A DNA stretch of 64,000 nt from NCBI GenBank assembly GCA_024220505.1, contig JAKZZE010000018.1:1054001-1118000 (forward strand). The letters are read 5' to 3'. The stretch comes from Rhizopus arrhizus (Eukaryota; Mucoromycota; Mucoromycetes; Mucorales; Rhizopodaceae). The notes under the pieces are model-generated. The model was not told the DNA's origin, ran no database searches, and saw nothing but the letters and a program-made list of their open reading frames with translations. Positions 47,892 to 59,725 of this stretch are shown one piece after another; within the stretch, counting starts at the first letter, position 1, and the number at the start of each line of letters is the position of its first letter. The position numbers and the translations under genes were made by a program.

Positions 47892-50227
47892 CTACATTTG
47901 CTTTGGCATATGGGCGCCTATTAATTCTTTAAATCTATTTTCATCCAACTGTACACCTTTCTTGCCAAGTATTTCATCAAAAAATGGATCATCATCTCCT
48001 TCTGTGATATGTCCACTCACCGCCATTGCTGCCTTGACTTCTTCTCCTTTATTTTCTCCTACAAAGCCCATATTTAAGATCCTGACAGTTTCACTGAATC
48101 CACTTCCCCATAAAAGTGGCTCTAAATACTTTAGCACAACAAGGCCAGTTCGGAATAGGATGATATCTCCGTGTAATAAATAAATATCCCAAAGCCTTGA
48201 TGATAGCTCTAATGGGATGATGGATGCAAAGATGGTCATAAACCAGTCTGGAAGGTAGTTTTCAGGCGTCAGTGTCAAGTTTTTGAAATGAAGGTAAAGC
48301 TTGGGGAAATTTTCTGCAAAAATAACATTAAACACCTTAAAGAAACCCTGAATCCTTTTTTCGTCAGATTTGTAAAGCGCTGAAAGTACTTCACTGCTGT
48401 TAATCAGATTGATCAAAGACGTAAATGTTTCGACAGTGTTCATGTTTAATAAAAGGACACCAGCCAAGAAAGAAGATCCCCTTGACTATGAAATTTTATT
48501 AGCTTTGATGTGTGTTTATGACATGAACTTACATAAGTTAAGTTTGGTCTATACCCAACATATGCATGCAACACCTTTCTTAACGAGTTGAAGAGTGGAC
48601 CATCAGGCTATTATAAAAAAAGTGTCTCTACACATTAGGTTCATATAAACTAGGATAACGCAGCTTTTTATGGTACCTGGAACACACAGAGACTAGGAAG
48701 TGTCCTTAAGATATCTTCGTCAATGGCCTTGTTCAAGAAGCTGATCGCAGTTGGGTTATTTACTAATTTATCCTGATCCTCTTCGCTTTCAATATCGTCG
48801 TCGTCTAAATATAGGTTGTCTGTGTCATCATCATCATCGTCATCGTCGTCATTGTCACCATCGTTTTCATCATCTCCTTCGTCATAATCGTGTGTAGTAT
48901 CATCCTCTTCATTCTCAAATTGAAAATCCAACTCCATTGCAGGTCTTCCACCTGATTCTGAATCATCTTCATCCTCTTCTTCACTTGACTCATATCTTGA
49001 TTTTTCCACATCGCTAGGATAAGTGTTGATATCTTCTTTTTTCTCCCTCAAGACATCCAAACTACTTGTCCTTTTGCGTTGTTTATATAATGATAAATTA
49101 CCAGTACCAACATAATTGTTTAATGTAGGTGCAATCTGTTTGGTACGCTTTGGTTTTCGAGCAGGCGTAAGAGGAGCTCGCTTTAGACAGTCAACGAACG
49201 TTTCTTTGGTAATGTTGAGCCTGTTTCCGATCTTCAATTTCCAAACTTTCCTCCTGCATCGCGGTGGAACACCTTGATCCCAAAGGTTGGCTGTCTTTTT
49301 ATCCTGAATACGTTGGTTCCATTTTGGAATGATATCTGTTTCCCACAAATATATCGCCTGCGATGTCTTTTTGTCCTTCTCCTCTCTTTTGCGTGAAAGC
49401 TCCTTTTGTTTCTTGGCCTCTAATTTCTTTGCCTTTTTCATCATGGCTTGGTATTCTTGCAAGTGTTTCTTTTCTTCTTGAGGATCTTTTGGTGGTAGCA
49501 TCCTACGTTATATACTTTAGACATCAATGCAAGAAATTTTTGAATAAACCTGTTACCTAGGACGTGTTTTGGAAACAACTGTGTCTAATAATGACGGTTT
49601 CTGATTTGTTGATTTTGATTTTTTGAAAGGATTGAGTCTGTTACAACAAATTAAAAACAAACTCCCAATACACTCTATGCATTCTTACGTTGGTTTATTC
49701 TTTATACCCATCGATGTACCACCAGAGGTTACAACCACATCCATTTCGTTTACATTACGTCGAGCACCCCGATTTTTACGGCTCGTATCCTCTTTAGCAT
49801 CCGTAGATGCCACTGCTGCAGCCGCAGCTACAGCGGCTACTGTGGCAGCAGTGGTATTTGTGTTTGATGAATCGTCCAAAACGTCTGATATGGAATAAAA
49901 AGGACCCGATATATCTGAGCTTGTGATGGTCATATTGTTATTCTCTGTGGGTGAGGCACGACGAGGCATGAATTTCATAAGTTTGGAAGGAGAATTGGCA
50001 TTGTCTCTTGGCAAATCTAAAGAGACTTCTTCAAAGAACTGATCATAAGTATTTTGGGAATTGTTGTTTTCAGAATGTATGTACAAATGTGGATTATTAT
50101 TATTAATTGTATTAGAATCGTCAAGTGATATTTCGTCTAGCATCTTTTTGGCAGAGATATTGCTTTTGCTTTCAAGATGAATAGATGCTAAGGTTCCAGA
50201 AAGATTAACATCTTTTGATTCTTTCAT
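47892..50227 (-). CDS. TBC-domain Rab GTPase-activating protein, atypical Q-finger
   Basis: Exons 50227-49689, 49637-49557, 49502-48677, 48607-48533 and 48485-47892 give 704 residues. The first 300 residues are low-complexity (Asn/Ser/Ala-rich), then a charged helix (LQEYQAMMKKAKKLEAKKQK), IYLWETDIIPKWNQRIQDKK and GVPPRCRRKVWKLKIGN, the usual TBC entry. An acidic insert (Asp-rich) interrupts the domain. The Arg-finger motif is present (AIDEDILRTLPSL, I-x-x-D-x-x-R). At the Q-finger position, normally Y-x-Q-G-x-S, the spliced frame reads YSRGSSFLAG, so Gln is Arg. The rest (WFMTIFASIIPLELSSRLWD) is conserved. By layout it is nearest the TBC1D12/14 group. A Rab partner cannot be inferred. Splice sites around the change are canonical GTAAGT...CATAG. 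Confidence 0.85.
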
Positions 50228-52531
50228 TATTTATTTTCTTGCAGAAAAAAAGGAAAGAATGAAAAAAAAAGTGGCCGTTTTAAAGGACAGCAAAAAATAT
50301 GATTTGTCTGACGTTCAAATTTATTCTCCCCGCATCGTATATCACTGCATGAAACTAATCGTGCTATACTACCGCATCAGCATCCTATAGCTTACTGTTC
50401 TGTATACGTTTCTATTGTGATCTATCTTAGCTTTTTATATTACTTAAATGGAAATGACTTATGGTCTATGAATTTGAATGAATTTCTTCCTGATTTAGTA
50501 CTTCAGCTTGATTCCGTCGCTTACTATGTCCTGTCTCTCACCATCACAAGGCTCTAACCTGGAAATATTTCTGTTGGATATTTTATACCTGACATCTCCA
50601 GCCTTTGCCTCTCTTTTGGGCTATATCTTACATGTTATATGACAAACTGATTGGAGCAGGTTTTACCATGACATTCTTTTCGTCGTTTAAATAATGCTAA
50701 ATTCTGTAAAGCGTGTGATCCTTCAGTTACAAGGCAAAGAAATAATCTTGATGTCATTTGCTATATGTACTAATATACAACAACAACCATAAAAAAGCAT
50801 GCTTTTATTCTCTCATCCTTTTGCATCAGTCTCACTTCCCCTTTATTTTTTTATTTGACCTATTTGGCTCTAGATGAGCACTGTATAATGGATGTTTGTG
50901 ATCTCCTGAAGAAAATCATTGCATGAAAGTAAGGGGTGCTCTGAAGCAAATCTCAACGTCTTCTGAGGTTAAAACTTTTGAATTTTTGAGTAACAAAGTA
51001 CTTGAACAAATTTCAAATTTAAAGAATATACTATAGACCTCTATCAAAACATGTGTTCATTCAATAAATTGCAATATGTTATTTGTTAAAACCATTGTAT
51101 GTGGCGTCTGGTTTTATTTGTTTTCTCTTTAGACGGCTCAGTTCAGAAAGTCCTTACAAATAACAGCTGCAACATTGTCAATATTAATTGCAATTCGAAA
51201 TACAGCATTTCTGCATAAATTAAAAGCATTCATAAGCTGCTATTATCTCATGAAATATTATAGAAGAAAAAAAAAAGAGAAATAAATTTCTATTCTTTTG
51301 AAAAGACTATTAAAACTATATATTTTTTTTTCTTTTGAAGAATTTTAAATTGTAGTCTCGATCGAAAGAAGAGAACATATTAAGAGTATGTGACGACTAG
51401 ACTGTTTTCACTACTTAATGTTTGTTTATTCACTCATAACTTTTAAATGGCCTGTCTTGGCATCAAACTCACTTTTAGTTTTACATACAACCGTGTCGAT
51501 CGTTGAGCTAAGCAAATCTAACAATATTTACAATAGTAAAAACACAGAAAAGAAGCGCCTATTTTTTTTTCTTTTTTTTTTTTATGAAGCAAGCTCTGAT
51601 CGATAAGATCAATCACGAGAAGGTGAAAGTATATCTGATCCCAAAAAAAAGAGGTGATAGCATATATATAGAAGTACCAATACGACACCTTAAAAGAGGT
51701 ACGATGCGCGTCAATGCATCTTCTGGTTCTTATATTTAATGAATCAAGCTCCATTCCTAAAACTTATCCATCATGAGGGGCTCACATTTGGGCCTAATCA
51801 ACTTTCTAAACTAATAGGGATAAAAGGGATGCCGGCTCACCCGCGATGATTCAAATAACACAGATTGGCAGCAGCCACTTGGTGATATAATTCAAAAATG
51901 GCCCTATCGCACTAGTCATCACCGATAAAAAAAAAGATTGTTATGGTCTGCCATGTTACTCGAAATAGCTTTTGGTTCGATACCTTCTAACAAAAGCATA
52001 AGCATTTATTGTTGTAACCGCATGGTCTACCTAAGGGCCGCAGATAAGAGAAGAGCCTGTTTGCATAATCATATCACTGAATAATACCAAGTAGCTAAAT
52101 CTTCAGATCTGCACCTTGAATCACCAATGTGTGTTAGGTTACAGTGCAGCCTAGATAGAATAGACAGCTTATCTTTAAACAAGGTGTATCAGACTATAAC
52201 AAAAGCAGTTTTATAAAGTGAAATTAGAGCAGTTCTAGCAAAGAGAAAAGAAAAGAGGGCTTAAAAAGATGTTACCGTGTTTCAAGTTCATTGAACAGTA
52301 CTGCTTGTATGTGTGAGTATTTGTAAACTTTATTTGAATACATATGATAAAGTAGCTATGAAAGAAGAAAGAATTATAGTGTGGTTAATATAATGACAGA
52401 AGAAAGAAAGAAAAAGATTAAGCTATGTTAAGCTTTCTTTAGTTCTTTATAAATTTAATAACATTTACTGTTTGTATAATTTCTATGATTAAGCTTGGAA
52501 CACTATGTCATACAGTGAACGCAGCATCAAA

Positions 52532-52623
52532 ATGCGGTTTTCTCAATTCTCGATTTGCGGCTTTCACAAAAATCAAAGTGCGGTTTTTTGTGAAATCAAT
52601 TTGCAGATTTCCGCGAAATCAAA
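52532..52623 (+). repeat. four-copy 23-bp tandem repeat
   Basis: Four consecutive 23-base units start at 52532, 52555, 52578 and 52601. All share the frame xTGCrGxTTT near the start and most end in ATCAAT or ATCAAA. Unit 1 starts ATGCGGTTTT, unit 2 TTGCGGCTTT, unit 3 GTGCGGTTTT, unit 4 TTGCAGATTT. Spacing is exact with no indels, so the array arose by tandem duplication and then point divergence. There is no coding frame across it. It could be a protein-binding array, but its function is unknown. Confidence 0.8.
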
Positions 52624-52820
52624 CTACAGGACGTGCCTACTCCAATACTTGTTGAAGAAGAAAAAAAGTTGGATTAGAATATAGCTTAGCTTGAAAGATC
52701 TAGGGATGAAATGGAACTGGGGAAAAAAAATTACTATATATTAGAACTGAAAATAAAGCGCGGCCCAGAGAGCTTGTACCGCTTTTTCATCCTTCACTTC
52801 AGCAACCTGTGTATTTACCT

Positions 52821-52873
52821 GTTGCCGATGTTGCCGATTTAAAACGATATGCTATTGCCGTTGTTGCCGTTTA
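52821..52873 (+). repeat. TTGCCG-rich short tandem repeat
   Basis: Two adjacent pairs of nine-base repeats: GTTGCCGAT twice at 52821-52838, then after 16 bases a second pair (ATTGCCGTT, GTTGCCGTT) at 52855-52872. This lies 200 bp after the 23-bp array and 115 bp before a small gene, and is locally more GC-rich than its surroundings. Confidence 0.6.
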
Positions 52874-52987
52874 AGATCCCGTTTAAAATTGTATTTGGAA
52901 AATGTCGGTAGTGAACCGGGTTCAGTAAACCAGCTTCAACTAGCTTTAGAATTAAACAATTAATCTACTTCTTCATTCCAACCTCAG

Positions 52988-53466
52988 ATGAACATAACTC
53001 GTGATCAAGCCATCTGTAGGTTCTTTTGTGAAGATTACAGCAAGGAAAGTGCAGCAAGATTGTCAAAAAAGATCGAAGAATTTGGCTCTTTCGATGTGTG
53101 TTATGAAAATGATCCTAAGCGGCCTGTCCTGATGCATTTGAGTGTGATTCGGAATGATCCCACAACTTTTAAACGCTACTTAACTGGATACTCAGCTCTG
53201 GATCTTAAGAAAGCAGTAGAAACGAAATCTGAACTTGGTAAACACTGAACGATTATATGTTATTCGTCATATTTTGACGCTAAAATTTTAATTCAGTTTC
53301 AGAACGACAAGTAATCATGTTTCTGAATGAGGTTTATAAAACTACCAATCCTCAAAATGAAGCTGTCTATTGCCTTCAAGAAGTTGAAAACAAAGAAGTT
53401 TACGAGTCAGTCATTTCGAAAACTGAATGCATGAGCAAGAAGTCTGAAATAGCAATTGCAACTTGA
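52988..53466 (+). CDS. small unknown two-exon gene
   Basis: Exons 52988-53237 and 53297-53466 join through GTAAAC...TTCAG to give 139 residues. It begins MNITRDQAICRFFCEDYSKE and contains DLKKAVETKSELVSERQVIM and VYCLQEVENKEVYESVISKT. It is soluble, charged and helix-rich, with a few Cys and no signal peptide. Both exons have good coding composition and phase agrees. A CCTCAG directly precedes the ATG, so there may be an upstream exon and the true start may differ. It is isolated between repeats and a LINE fragment. No family is recognised. Confidence 0.5.
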
Positions 53467-53937
53467 TGTTCTAAAAGAAAGGTTAATTTTATGGGTGTGC
53501 CATTTACTAGGAAAAGGAGTAGAGAGTCGAAATAAGCACTATAGGAAACTTTACGTAATGAAAAATGAATTTAGAGGTGTAACACACTATTGGCATTTTG
53601 AAGAATTACTACTATTTATTCTCTATTGTTAGAGGGTATTGTAGAAACCATCGCTACTTCTATTCCACGCTATCAAAACTACATAAACTTTTTAAAAAAA
53701 ACAAGGACGCACCATCTGTCATGTTTTGACATGTCAATAAGATACAGTCTTATCATTCTGGACTAAATCTTTACAAATGAGTTTGAATAAGAATAGATCC
53801 TGATAATTAGTAACTGCCCTGAATAATATGTTTCAGTTTATATCTAGACAATTTATTACTAACATCAGTTTATAAAATTTTTCTTATGCATGTCAAATCA
53901 TATCGATCGTAACTATTTTTTGTCATCTAATCTCAGG
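53467..53937. other. spacer before LINE fragment
   Basis: About 470 AT-rich bases between the small gene and the LINE remnant. No gene or clear target-site duplication was seen. Confidence 0.4.
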
Positions 53938-54418
53938 CCTTGCTCAACTACAAGAATCTTTTGAAAACCGCCATGCAGACACTAACTCTATCCTTCCCTC
54001 CGCTTGCCGTCCTCAATTAGTCGTGGACCCCATCCTCTGGCTACCGATGTCATACATTGAACGTAGCCGATTAATTCGTTGGCGTATGGGCTGGTTGCCT
54101 GATGGCCGTCCCAAACCATGTATCTACCACCCTCATGAACTGCTCACTCGATCGCATGCTATTACCTGTCTAAATATGCATCATCGCCTTCTTATGCCAA
54201 GTACTGTCTCTGACCCTTTATCATATCTCCTCAATCTCCTGCCTACTTCAAGAAAGAAACCTACTATACAACCTCGATCAAAATATTCAGCATGGTTTAT
54301 TCGATGGCCGATCATTTGCCAAATCCTACATGAACTTGACTACCTCCACCATGACAAAACTGCTCCTGAAATTTCACCTCTGGGTATTAAACTATTTCAT
54401 TGGTTCAGCTCTAATTAA
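53938..54418 (+). mobile_element. 5'-truncated LINE: ORF2 C-terminal fragment
   Basis: An open frame of 159 codons reads LAQLQESFENRHADTNSILP, then IERSRLIRWRMGWLPDGRPK and the Cys/His cluster CIYHPHELLTRSHAITCLNM, DPLSYLLNLLP, and ends FHWFSSN. Higher GC and different codon use set it apart from neighbours. An arginine-rich RWRxGWLP segment followed by a CxxxHxH...SH...C cluster is how I recall the ends of reverse transcriptase ORFs of Mucorales LINE elements. The start is inside the protein, with no ATG, so this is a 5'-truncated copy, as target-primed insertion typically leaves. The GC-richer stretch to about 54560 may be its 3' UTR. Confidence 0.6.
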
Positions 54419-56573
54419 TCTCGTATCGTTTGTTACTGTATCTTCTTCATCTTCCCATCTTTATCCTTTTTCCCTTTTTGCCTATCAAAAAGGTTTTTTA
54501 GCTCTTTAACCATCTCATGATCTGACCCGGGCAATACAATAATTTCCATTATTATGTGCTCAATTGGGTTATTTTAATTCTCAGATAAATAAAATATTCT
54601 TTAATCGTATGAAAAGAAGAAAAGAATTTTAGGAATCTTAAATCGTTTCAAAGATAATAAAGTAATATCAGTTCAGGTCATGTTTTCAAATTCTGTATAC
54701 AAGTATGAGCTAAAATAAAAGCATATTTAAGGAATAATATTTTGGAATCAACAAATGAAGGTATGCACTTTTTTCGTGATATTTCATGTCTATTACATAA
54801 AATTAAATCTATAAAAGATTAACAAAATCTATCGTTATACTTGTAAAAATGATTGTATTTTGAATGATATAGTATTGATATAAAAAGCTCATATGAAGCA
54901 TCTATGCAGGGAACTATTGAGTTTTTTTAGAATGAGAATCAACAAAAAGATGAAAAAACCTCAATAAAAGAATGTTATCCAAAGCTACTCTTTGAATGGA
55001 TTGATCGATAAGTTTGGTAGAAATAGGCAAATATATAGAGATCATGATAAGTTTGATTCTGAAACTGATACTATGACACATTTGAAGTGAATGGTTACAA
55101 GACAACATACTTAATATACTGCTGTTGGTGGCTATGAATATAATTAATTTTTGTTCTATTGCATTAATATGAACACTGATGGCTTATTGAAGCTGATGTC
55201 AACCAATAAGGAGTGTGTACTGAGGAATACTATCAAGCTTGAAATTCCTTCCGCCCATCATATTTTCTATAAATGACTTATTAACAAGAGCATTGTAACC
55301 GGCTGAATTTATTGTGTTTTATCTAAAGAGAGGAATTTTTTTAAGAGCACTATAGACAGACGATGCGTTTATGTGAATATCAACAATACAGATAAACTTG
55401 ACATCAAATTTGAAGGTATGAAACATACTAATAGTAACACCTCGGAATTAATAACCTAGACTTTCTACAGTATCCGACTATGATGTATCCTTCGCCTTTT
55501 AGTTTTATGATATAGCTTTAGTATTCGGTGGATGTATATACAATGTCTTTCTTGATTGAATCTATGTTATTAAATTAGTAAACACAGATTTATGGGAACA
55601 TATCAAATACAACTTAATAATATATTTATCTTTAAGTACAGAAAGAGATCTCATTGAGATTCTGTCATCCTATTGATTTTGTAGTCTTTTGCTATATACT
55701 GAAGAAAACGTCAGGTCTCTACCTCCACACCATTTAGTGGACGACTTGACGCTTTATCCATAAATAAAACATAATTGTCCTAAATTTTGGCAAGGATGTT
55801 GTTCATTGATGCTAATACCAATTCATATATGCTTGAGTGAGAGTTTTCAGCAAGATACACCATGTTCAAGGTTTGTAATAATTGTGGAATTGTATCTATG
55901 AATAAACAAAAAATTGCTTTTAGTCATTTGTTACAAGCATATTTTTCTTTTTCTAGTCCTACATACTTATCTCAACACACTCCGTCTCTTGATTTTCTTT
56001 TTTCTTTTTATATTCTATTTCTTCATTTAAAACACATTCAGACTTTGTAGTAATGAAAATCAAAAGGGCTTCCGTCGATTATTTTTGTACACAGTAACAT
56101 GGAGCTTATTGGATTTTCGCCATAACAAATTCCAACATTTTTAAATCATCAATGATTTTAGAAAATTTAGTAACATTTTCTTGACACACGTATGGTGGTT
56201 CTTGAGGGTTATTTGTGTTTATTTTTTTTATGCAAGTGATATGATGGGCTTAACCCAGAATTTTACCTAATAAAGTAGTCTTCATGGGATAATTCGTATG
56301 AGTACATCAAAATAAATAAATAAATAAAAAATATTATTAGATTTACTAATAATAATACGAGTAATAAAATAAAATGGGAGAGCACAAAATAAATGATAAT
56401 TTAAAGATAATAAAACTAAATGATAAAACATAGCTGTTAACATAAATTCACTCCTTGTTCTTTAACCAGATAAATACCAGCAATGACCAATAGCACCAAT
56501 TTTTACAAAGACCTTGCGTTATCTCTTGCCTATATCCTAAAACTTGAATTTTCTTCCACAGAGTATAAAGTAT
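54419..56573. other. 2.1 kb gene-free AT-rich region
   Basis: After the presumed LINE 3' UTR (to about 54560) nothing beyond short AT-driven frames is seen. A hydrophobic 62-codon frame at 55862-56050 lacks support. AT microsatellite-like runs (AAATAAATAAATAAA) occur near 56311-56328. Confidence 0.45.
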
Positions 56574-57612
56574 CAATTGTTTTTCCTTCTTGAAAGACTT
56601 TTGTCTTCTTGCAATCCCGGAAGAAATTTAAAATAGTATTTGAACTTGTATAGTACAAGAATCAAAGTCACTTTGATTGTAACTTTAAATCGCTGAACTT
56701 GTTGTTGCAATTCAGTAGTATAGTCATCGTGAATCAGTAAGCCCAGGATGTTTCGATCAGGATAATGTATGTCATGCTCACGCAAACAGCATTCAACCTG
56801 TCCGATTGGAACTCTAGTCTTAGCAGGAACGAAAATATATTGGAATTTTTGATTGTCCGATGTTAGCTGATGGAAGCGTGCAGCAGCCTTTTGACGGTGC
56901 AGACGTCTTTGGTTACGACTTGTGAATAGGTTGTCTTTAATGCGTTGTACCTTAGCAGGTTCATGTCAAGGAGTGGATTCAACGTTACTCATTTGGGGCG
57001 TAGCTTCGGGGTATCGGCAAGGAGATTGTTGATTTAAACTGGAAAGGGATCCGTAGTTTGGGTTTATTGTAAAAGTTGTTGCTGTAGTTTATCAGTTTGA
57101 GAGCGAAGGCTATTAACTTCTGCTCTTGCTTGTTGAAGCTCTTGTGTCAAGCGTTGGATTGTATCAAGGAGAGTTTGCAAGTCGTTTTGGATGCTGTAAG
57201 TTGTTGGTGTATGCGTATTGTTATTTTCTTGGAAAAATCCAGTTTGTTCCATGCCTGCCAGTGCCTGAATTTGCGATTTCCCTTGACATGAATCTTGAAT
57301 AATATACTTCATTTCTACAATATATATATATATATGTATGTTCCATTGATGTTGCTTGAAAGCATTTGCCACAGCTAACGCAACGGAACAAGAGGTATGG
57401 TGGATCTGACTTGGTAGAACCATGTCGTCGAAAGTGACCTTGGTGATTACAGTTTGGATATATTAAACGTTTACACTTTACTAAATGTTGAGAGAAGAGA
57501 ATCAACTTCCTCTGAGAATAAAAATAATTTGCTGATCCCTGAACACTATTGAAGTCTATAGGCATTGGTCGATGCCAATGAATGTCGAAATTGAGTTGTA
57601 ACTGTTGTTGTT
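56574..57612 (-). mobile_element. degenerate LINE ORF1 remnant
   Basis: Minus-strand coding-like sequence is spread over shifted frames. From about 57612: HWHRPMPIDFNSVQGSANYF, then a zinc-ribbon-like cluster (NCNHQGHFRRHGSTKSDPPY, FRCVSCGKCFQAT). After a (TA)n run at about 57319-57336 the frame changes and continues QALAGMEQTGFFQENNN and a coiled coil (LQQARAEVNSLRSQTDKLQQ). A second shift near 57068 leads to RQKAAARFHQLTSDNQKFQY, VPAKTRVPIGQVECCLREHD and IHYPDRNILGLLIHDDY. One in-frame TGA occurs near 56977. Zinc ribbon, coiled coil and this C-terminal part are what I recall of ORF1 of Mucorales LINE elements. It is clearly inactive. Confidence 0.55.
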
Positions 57613-57681
57613 CTGTAGAGTAAAAAATCTAAGATGAGTGTTGAATTGTTTTCCAATTTTATTAAAAGTTTTTTTTAGTAA

Positions 57682-57834
57682 AAGTTTAGGAAAGCGGAAA
57701 AAGCTAGAGAGGCGCACAAAGAGATGTATAGAGAGATCCTGGTAACTTTAGACCAATTAGCCGACCTCGGTCTTTTGCAAGATCCTAGAGCGCTACCTAC
57801 AGAATGGCATCCAATTCTACAACCTTTCCATTGA
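57682..57834 (+). pseudogene. short orphan coding fragment beside the LINE ORF1
   Basis: An open frame of 50 residues without ATG at its left edge reads KFRKAEKAREAHKEMYREIL and continues DQLADLGLLQDPRALPTEWH to a stop. Codon choice is more GC-rich than the surroundings, and amphipathic character suggests a real protein end. It lies head-to-head with the degenerate LINE ORF1. It may be an element-borne reading frame or the last exon of a lost gene. Not recognised. Confidence 0.35.
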
Positions 57835-59725
57835 TATAGCACAAGGCAAATTCAGAGAATGTCGTGGATCACTAGATCAAGTGTCATATTTACCTCATTA
57901 AATACTTATTATTCGTATGAGATTACTCAGATCTTATATAAGAAATAACAAGTGCTAAATACATAATATTATTACATATTCCCTAAAGCTCATATACAAC
58001 GTTTTTATTGTTTAAGCTCAATACTAAAGTTGACCTTGAACTCATTTTGGCTCCTGAATAATTCCATTTTCTATGTAAAGGCGTAGTTTGATTAAATAGG
58101 TTCTCTCTCTCGTCTTGAAATCCAATAAATAAATTACATAGAGACTCATTTACTAGGTTTTCAAGTACTACTTCCTTTCTATTTTTTCACTATTATCTGC
58201 AAATATCTCATCAAGCCCTCTGTTTGACTGAAATATGCCAAATAGTACGCACTCACCACAAGGTTAAACCTGTTGTATAATGGTTAAGGTAACAAAAGAG
58301 AAATTTGAAACAAAAATAAACAGTTTGTGTATATTACCATTTGCTAGGTTACCTACAGAGTACATCTTCTTATTGGATGAAAACCTATATGATTTCCGTC
58401 TCGTTCAATAATCTACCAGCCAAAAATGTACATACTGCAATAGAAAACAAAAAGTTTGCTTTGATGACAAGCATGAGCAATACTGATATTGTGTGATACT
58501 GCCTTTCGTATTATTGAGCATCCAACTGTAGAGTACAAGAACCAGAAACCAAATCAATATCCCCAGAGTCAAATGAACCGAATGTTATAAAAAGATATTT
58601 GGCAGGAATAGAATAGAGTTATCGGTCTTGATGAATAATGCAGCCATTTGATAACCATATCACTCTTTGGTTTATGTATCCTTTGAAAAGAAAAAGATGA
58701 CATTGACTTTTAATAAAACATTTTAAAGCCAATATGTTTATTAGACATACTATTGAAAGAAAATAATGATTACACTTTGGAAATAACATGTAGCTTGATT
58801 TGGAATATTTTTGAACTTCATGTAAGCATCTTGATTGATTGACTGATATATCTTACTTGATTAGCTCAAGAAGATCATTTTACTGAATATATTTAAATGA
58901 TTATGATTAGACTGCAACTAGAAATGACAATGATGAATATGTCACTAAAAGTGTCTTGTAATTAAAAACAAATACGATCAGAGTGTCTTATTCCTCAACC
59001 ATAATAAACTTGATCGACCATGTATTATCTATGGTCTAAAATAAAATAGAGAACCCTCGAGTAGTGAACTTTATTGGATGAAATAAAGCTTAAAGATGCC
59101 GAGATAAAATAACTTTATTCGGCAAAAAAGATTGGTTTGATTAATTTATTCATTCTTTAATTACCTTATAAACTCGTTAGGATTGAGCTTCCTGTGACAG
59201 TTTTTACCTTTAAAACTATCAAAACAATAGAAAAAACATCTTTATTGAGCACAAGTTTTATTTTTATAAATTCTTTTAACCAAAAAAAAAAAGCAGGGTT
59301 TACTTGTTGTTTCATCAAATTATTTTTTCTTTAATAACAAATGAAACGATTTCTAAAAGGCTGAGAGAGAGAGAGAGTGTGTTACAAGATGTCAATTCGA
59401 CAATTATAAAAACAACTGCCTTTTAAACAATAATTTCCTTCTTCTTTTTTACTTTTTCTCTTTATCCTTTCTGTTTTATATAAAGAGAAAGTGAGAAATG
59501 TAAATGAGCTTACTTTCCTTGGCTTATAGGCAATAAGATGTAACAGAATGTTTATATTAAACATAAAGAGTGAGTCATGTGGATACTACACATGATACTG
59601 TCATGTGATGCTCTTGTTTTTTAAATATTTTTCCCTTTTTTTTTTATTTTTTTTATTTTTATTTTTTCTTAATTCTAAAGATCCAAGATAATTTGCGTGT
59701 ATAGAAAGTGTAGAGCGTATATTTT
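57835..59725. other. 1.9 kb gene-free region
   Basis: AT-rich sequence without a supportable gene. It includes a GA-repeat at about 59366-59377 and T-rich tracts just before the SNF2 gene ATG. Tiny frames only. Confidence 0.45.

Larger units (their letters stand above)
50228..52987. other. 2.8 kb gene-free repeat-bearing region
   Basis: No gene is seen from 50228 to 52987. ORFs are short and AT-driven. The region contains a four-copy 23-bp tandem repeat (52532-52623) and a TTGCCG-rich repeat (52821-52873), both listed separately. Just before 52988 there is CCTCAG, which could be the acceptor of an intron upstream of the small gene. Confidence 0.5.

Noticed and set aside
48805..49011. Met/Thr-rich ORF inside the TBC gene
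   Set aside because: Frame shadow of the Asp-rich acidic insert; GAT repeats read as ATG in another frame.
51930..52000. GGTTCGATACC resembling a B-box
   Set aside because: Flanking bases do not form a T-stem and no tRNA fold is possible upstream.
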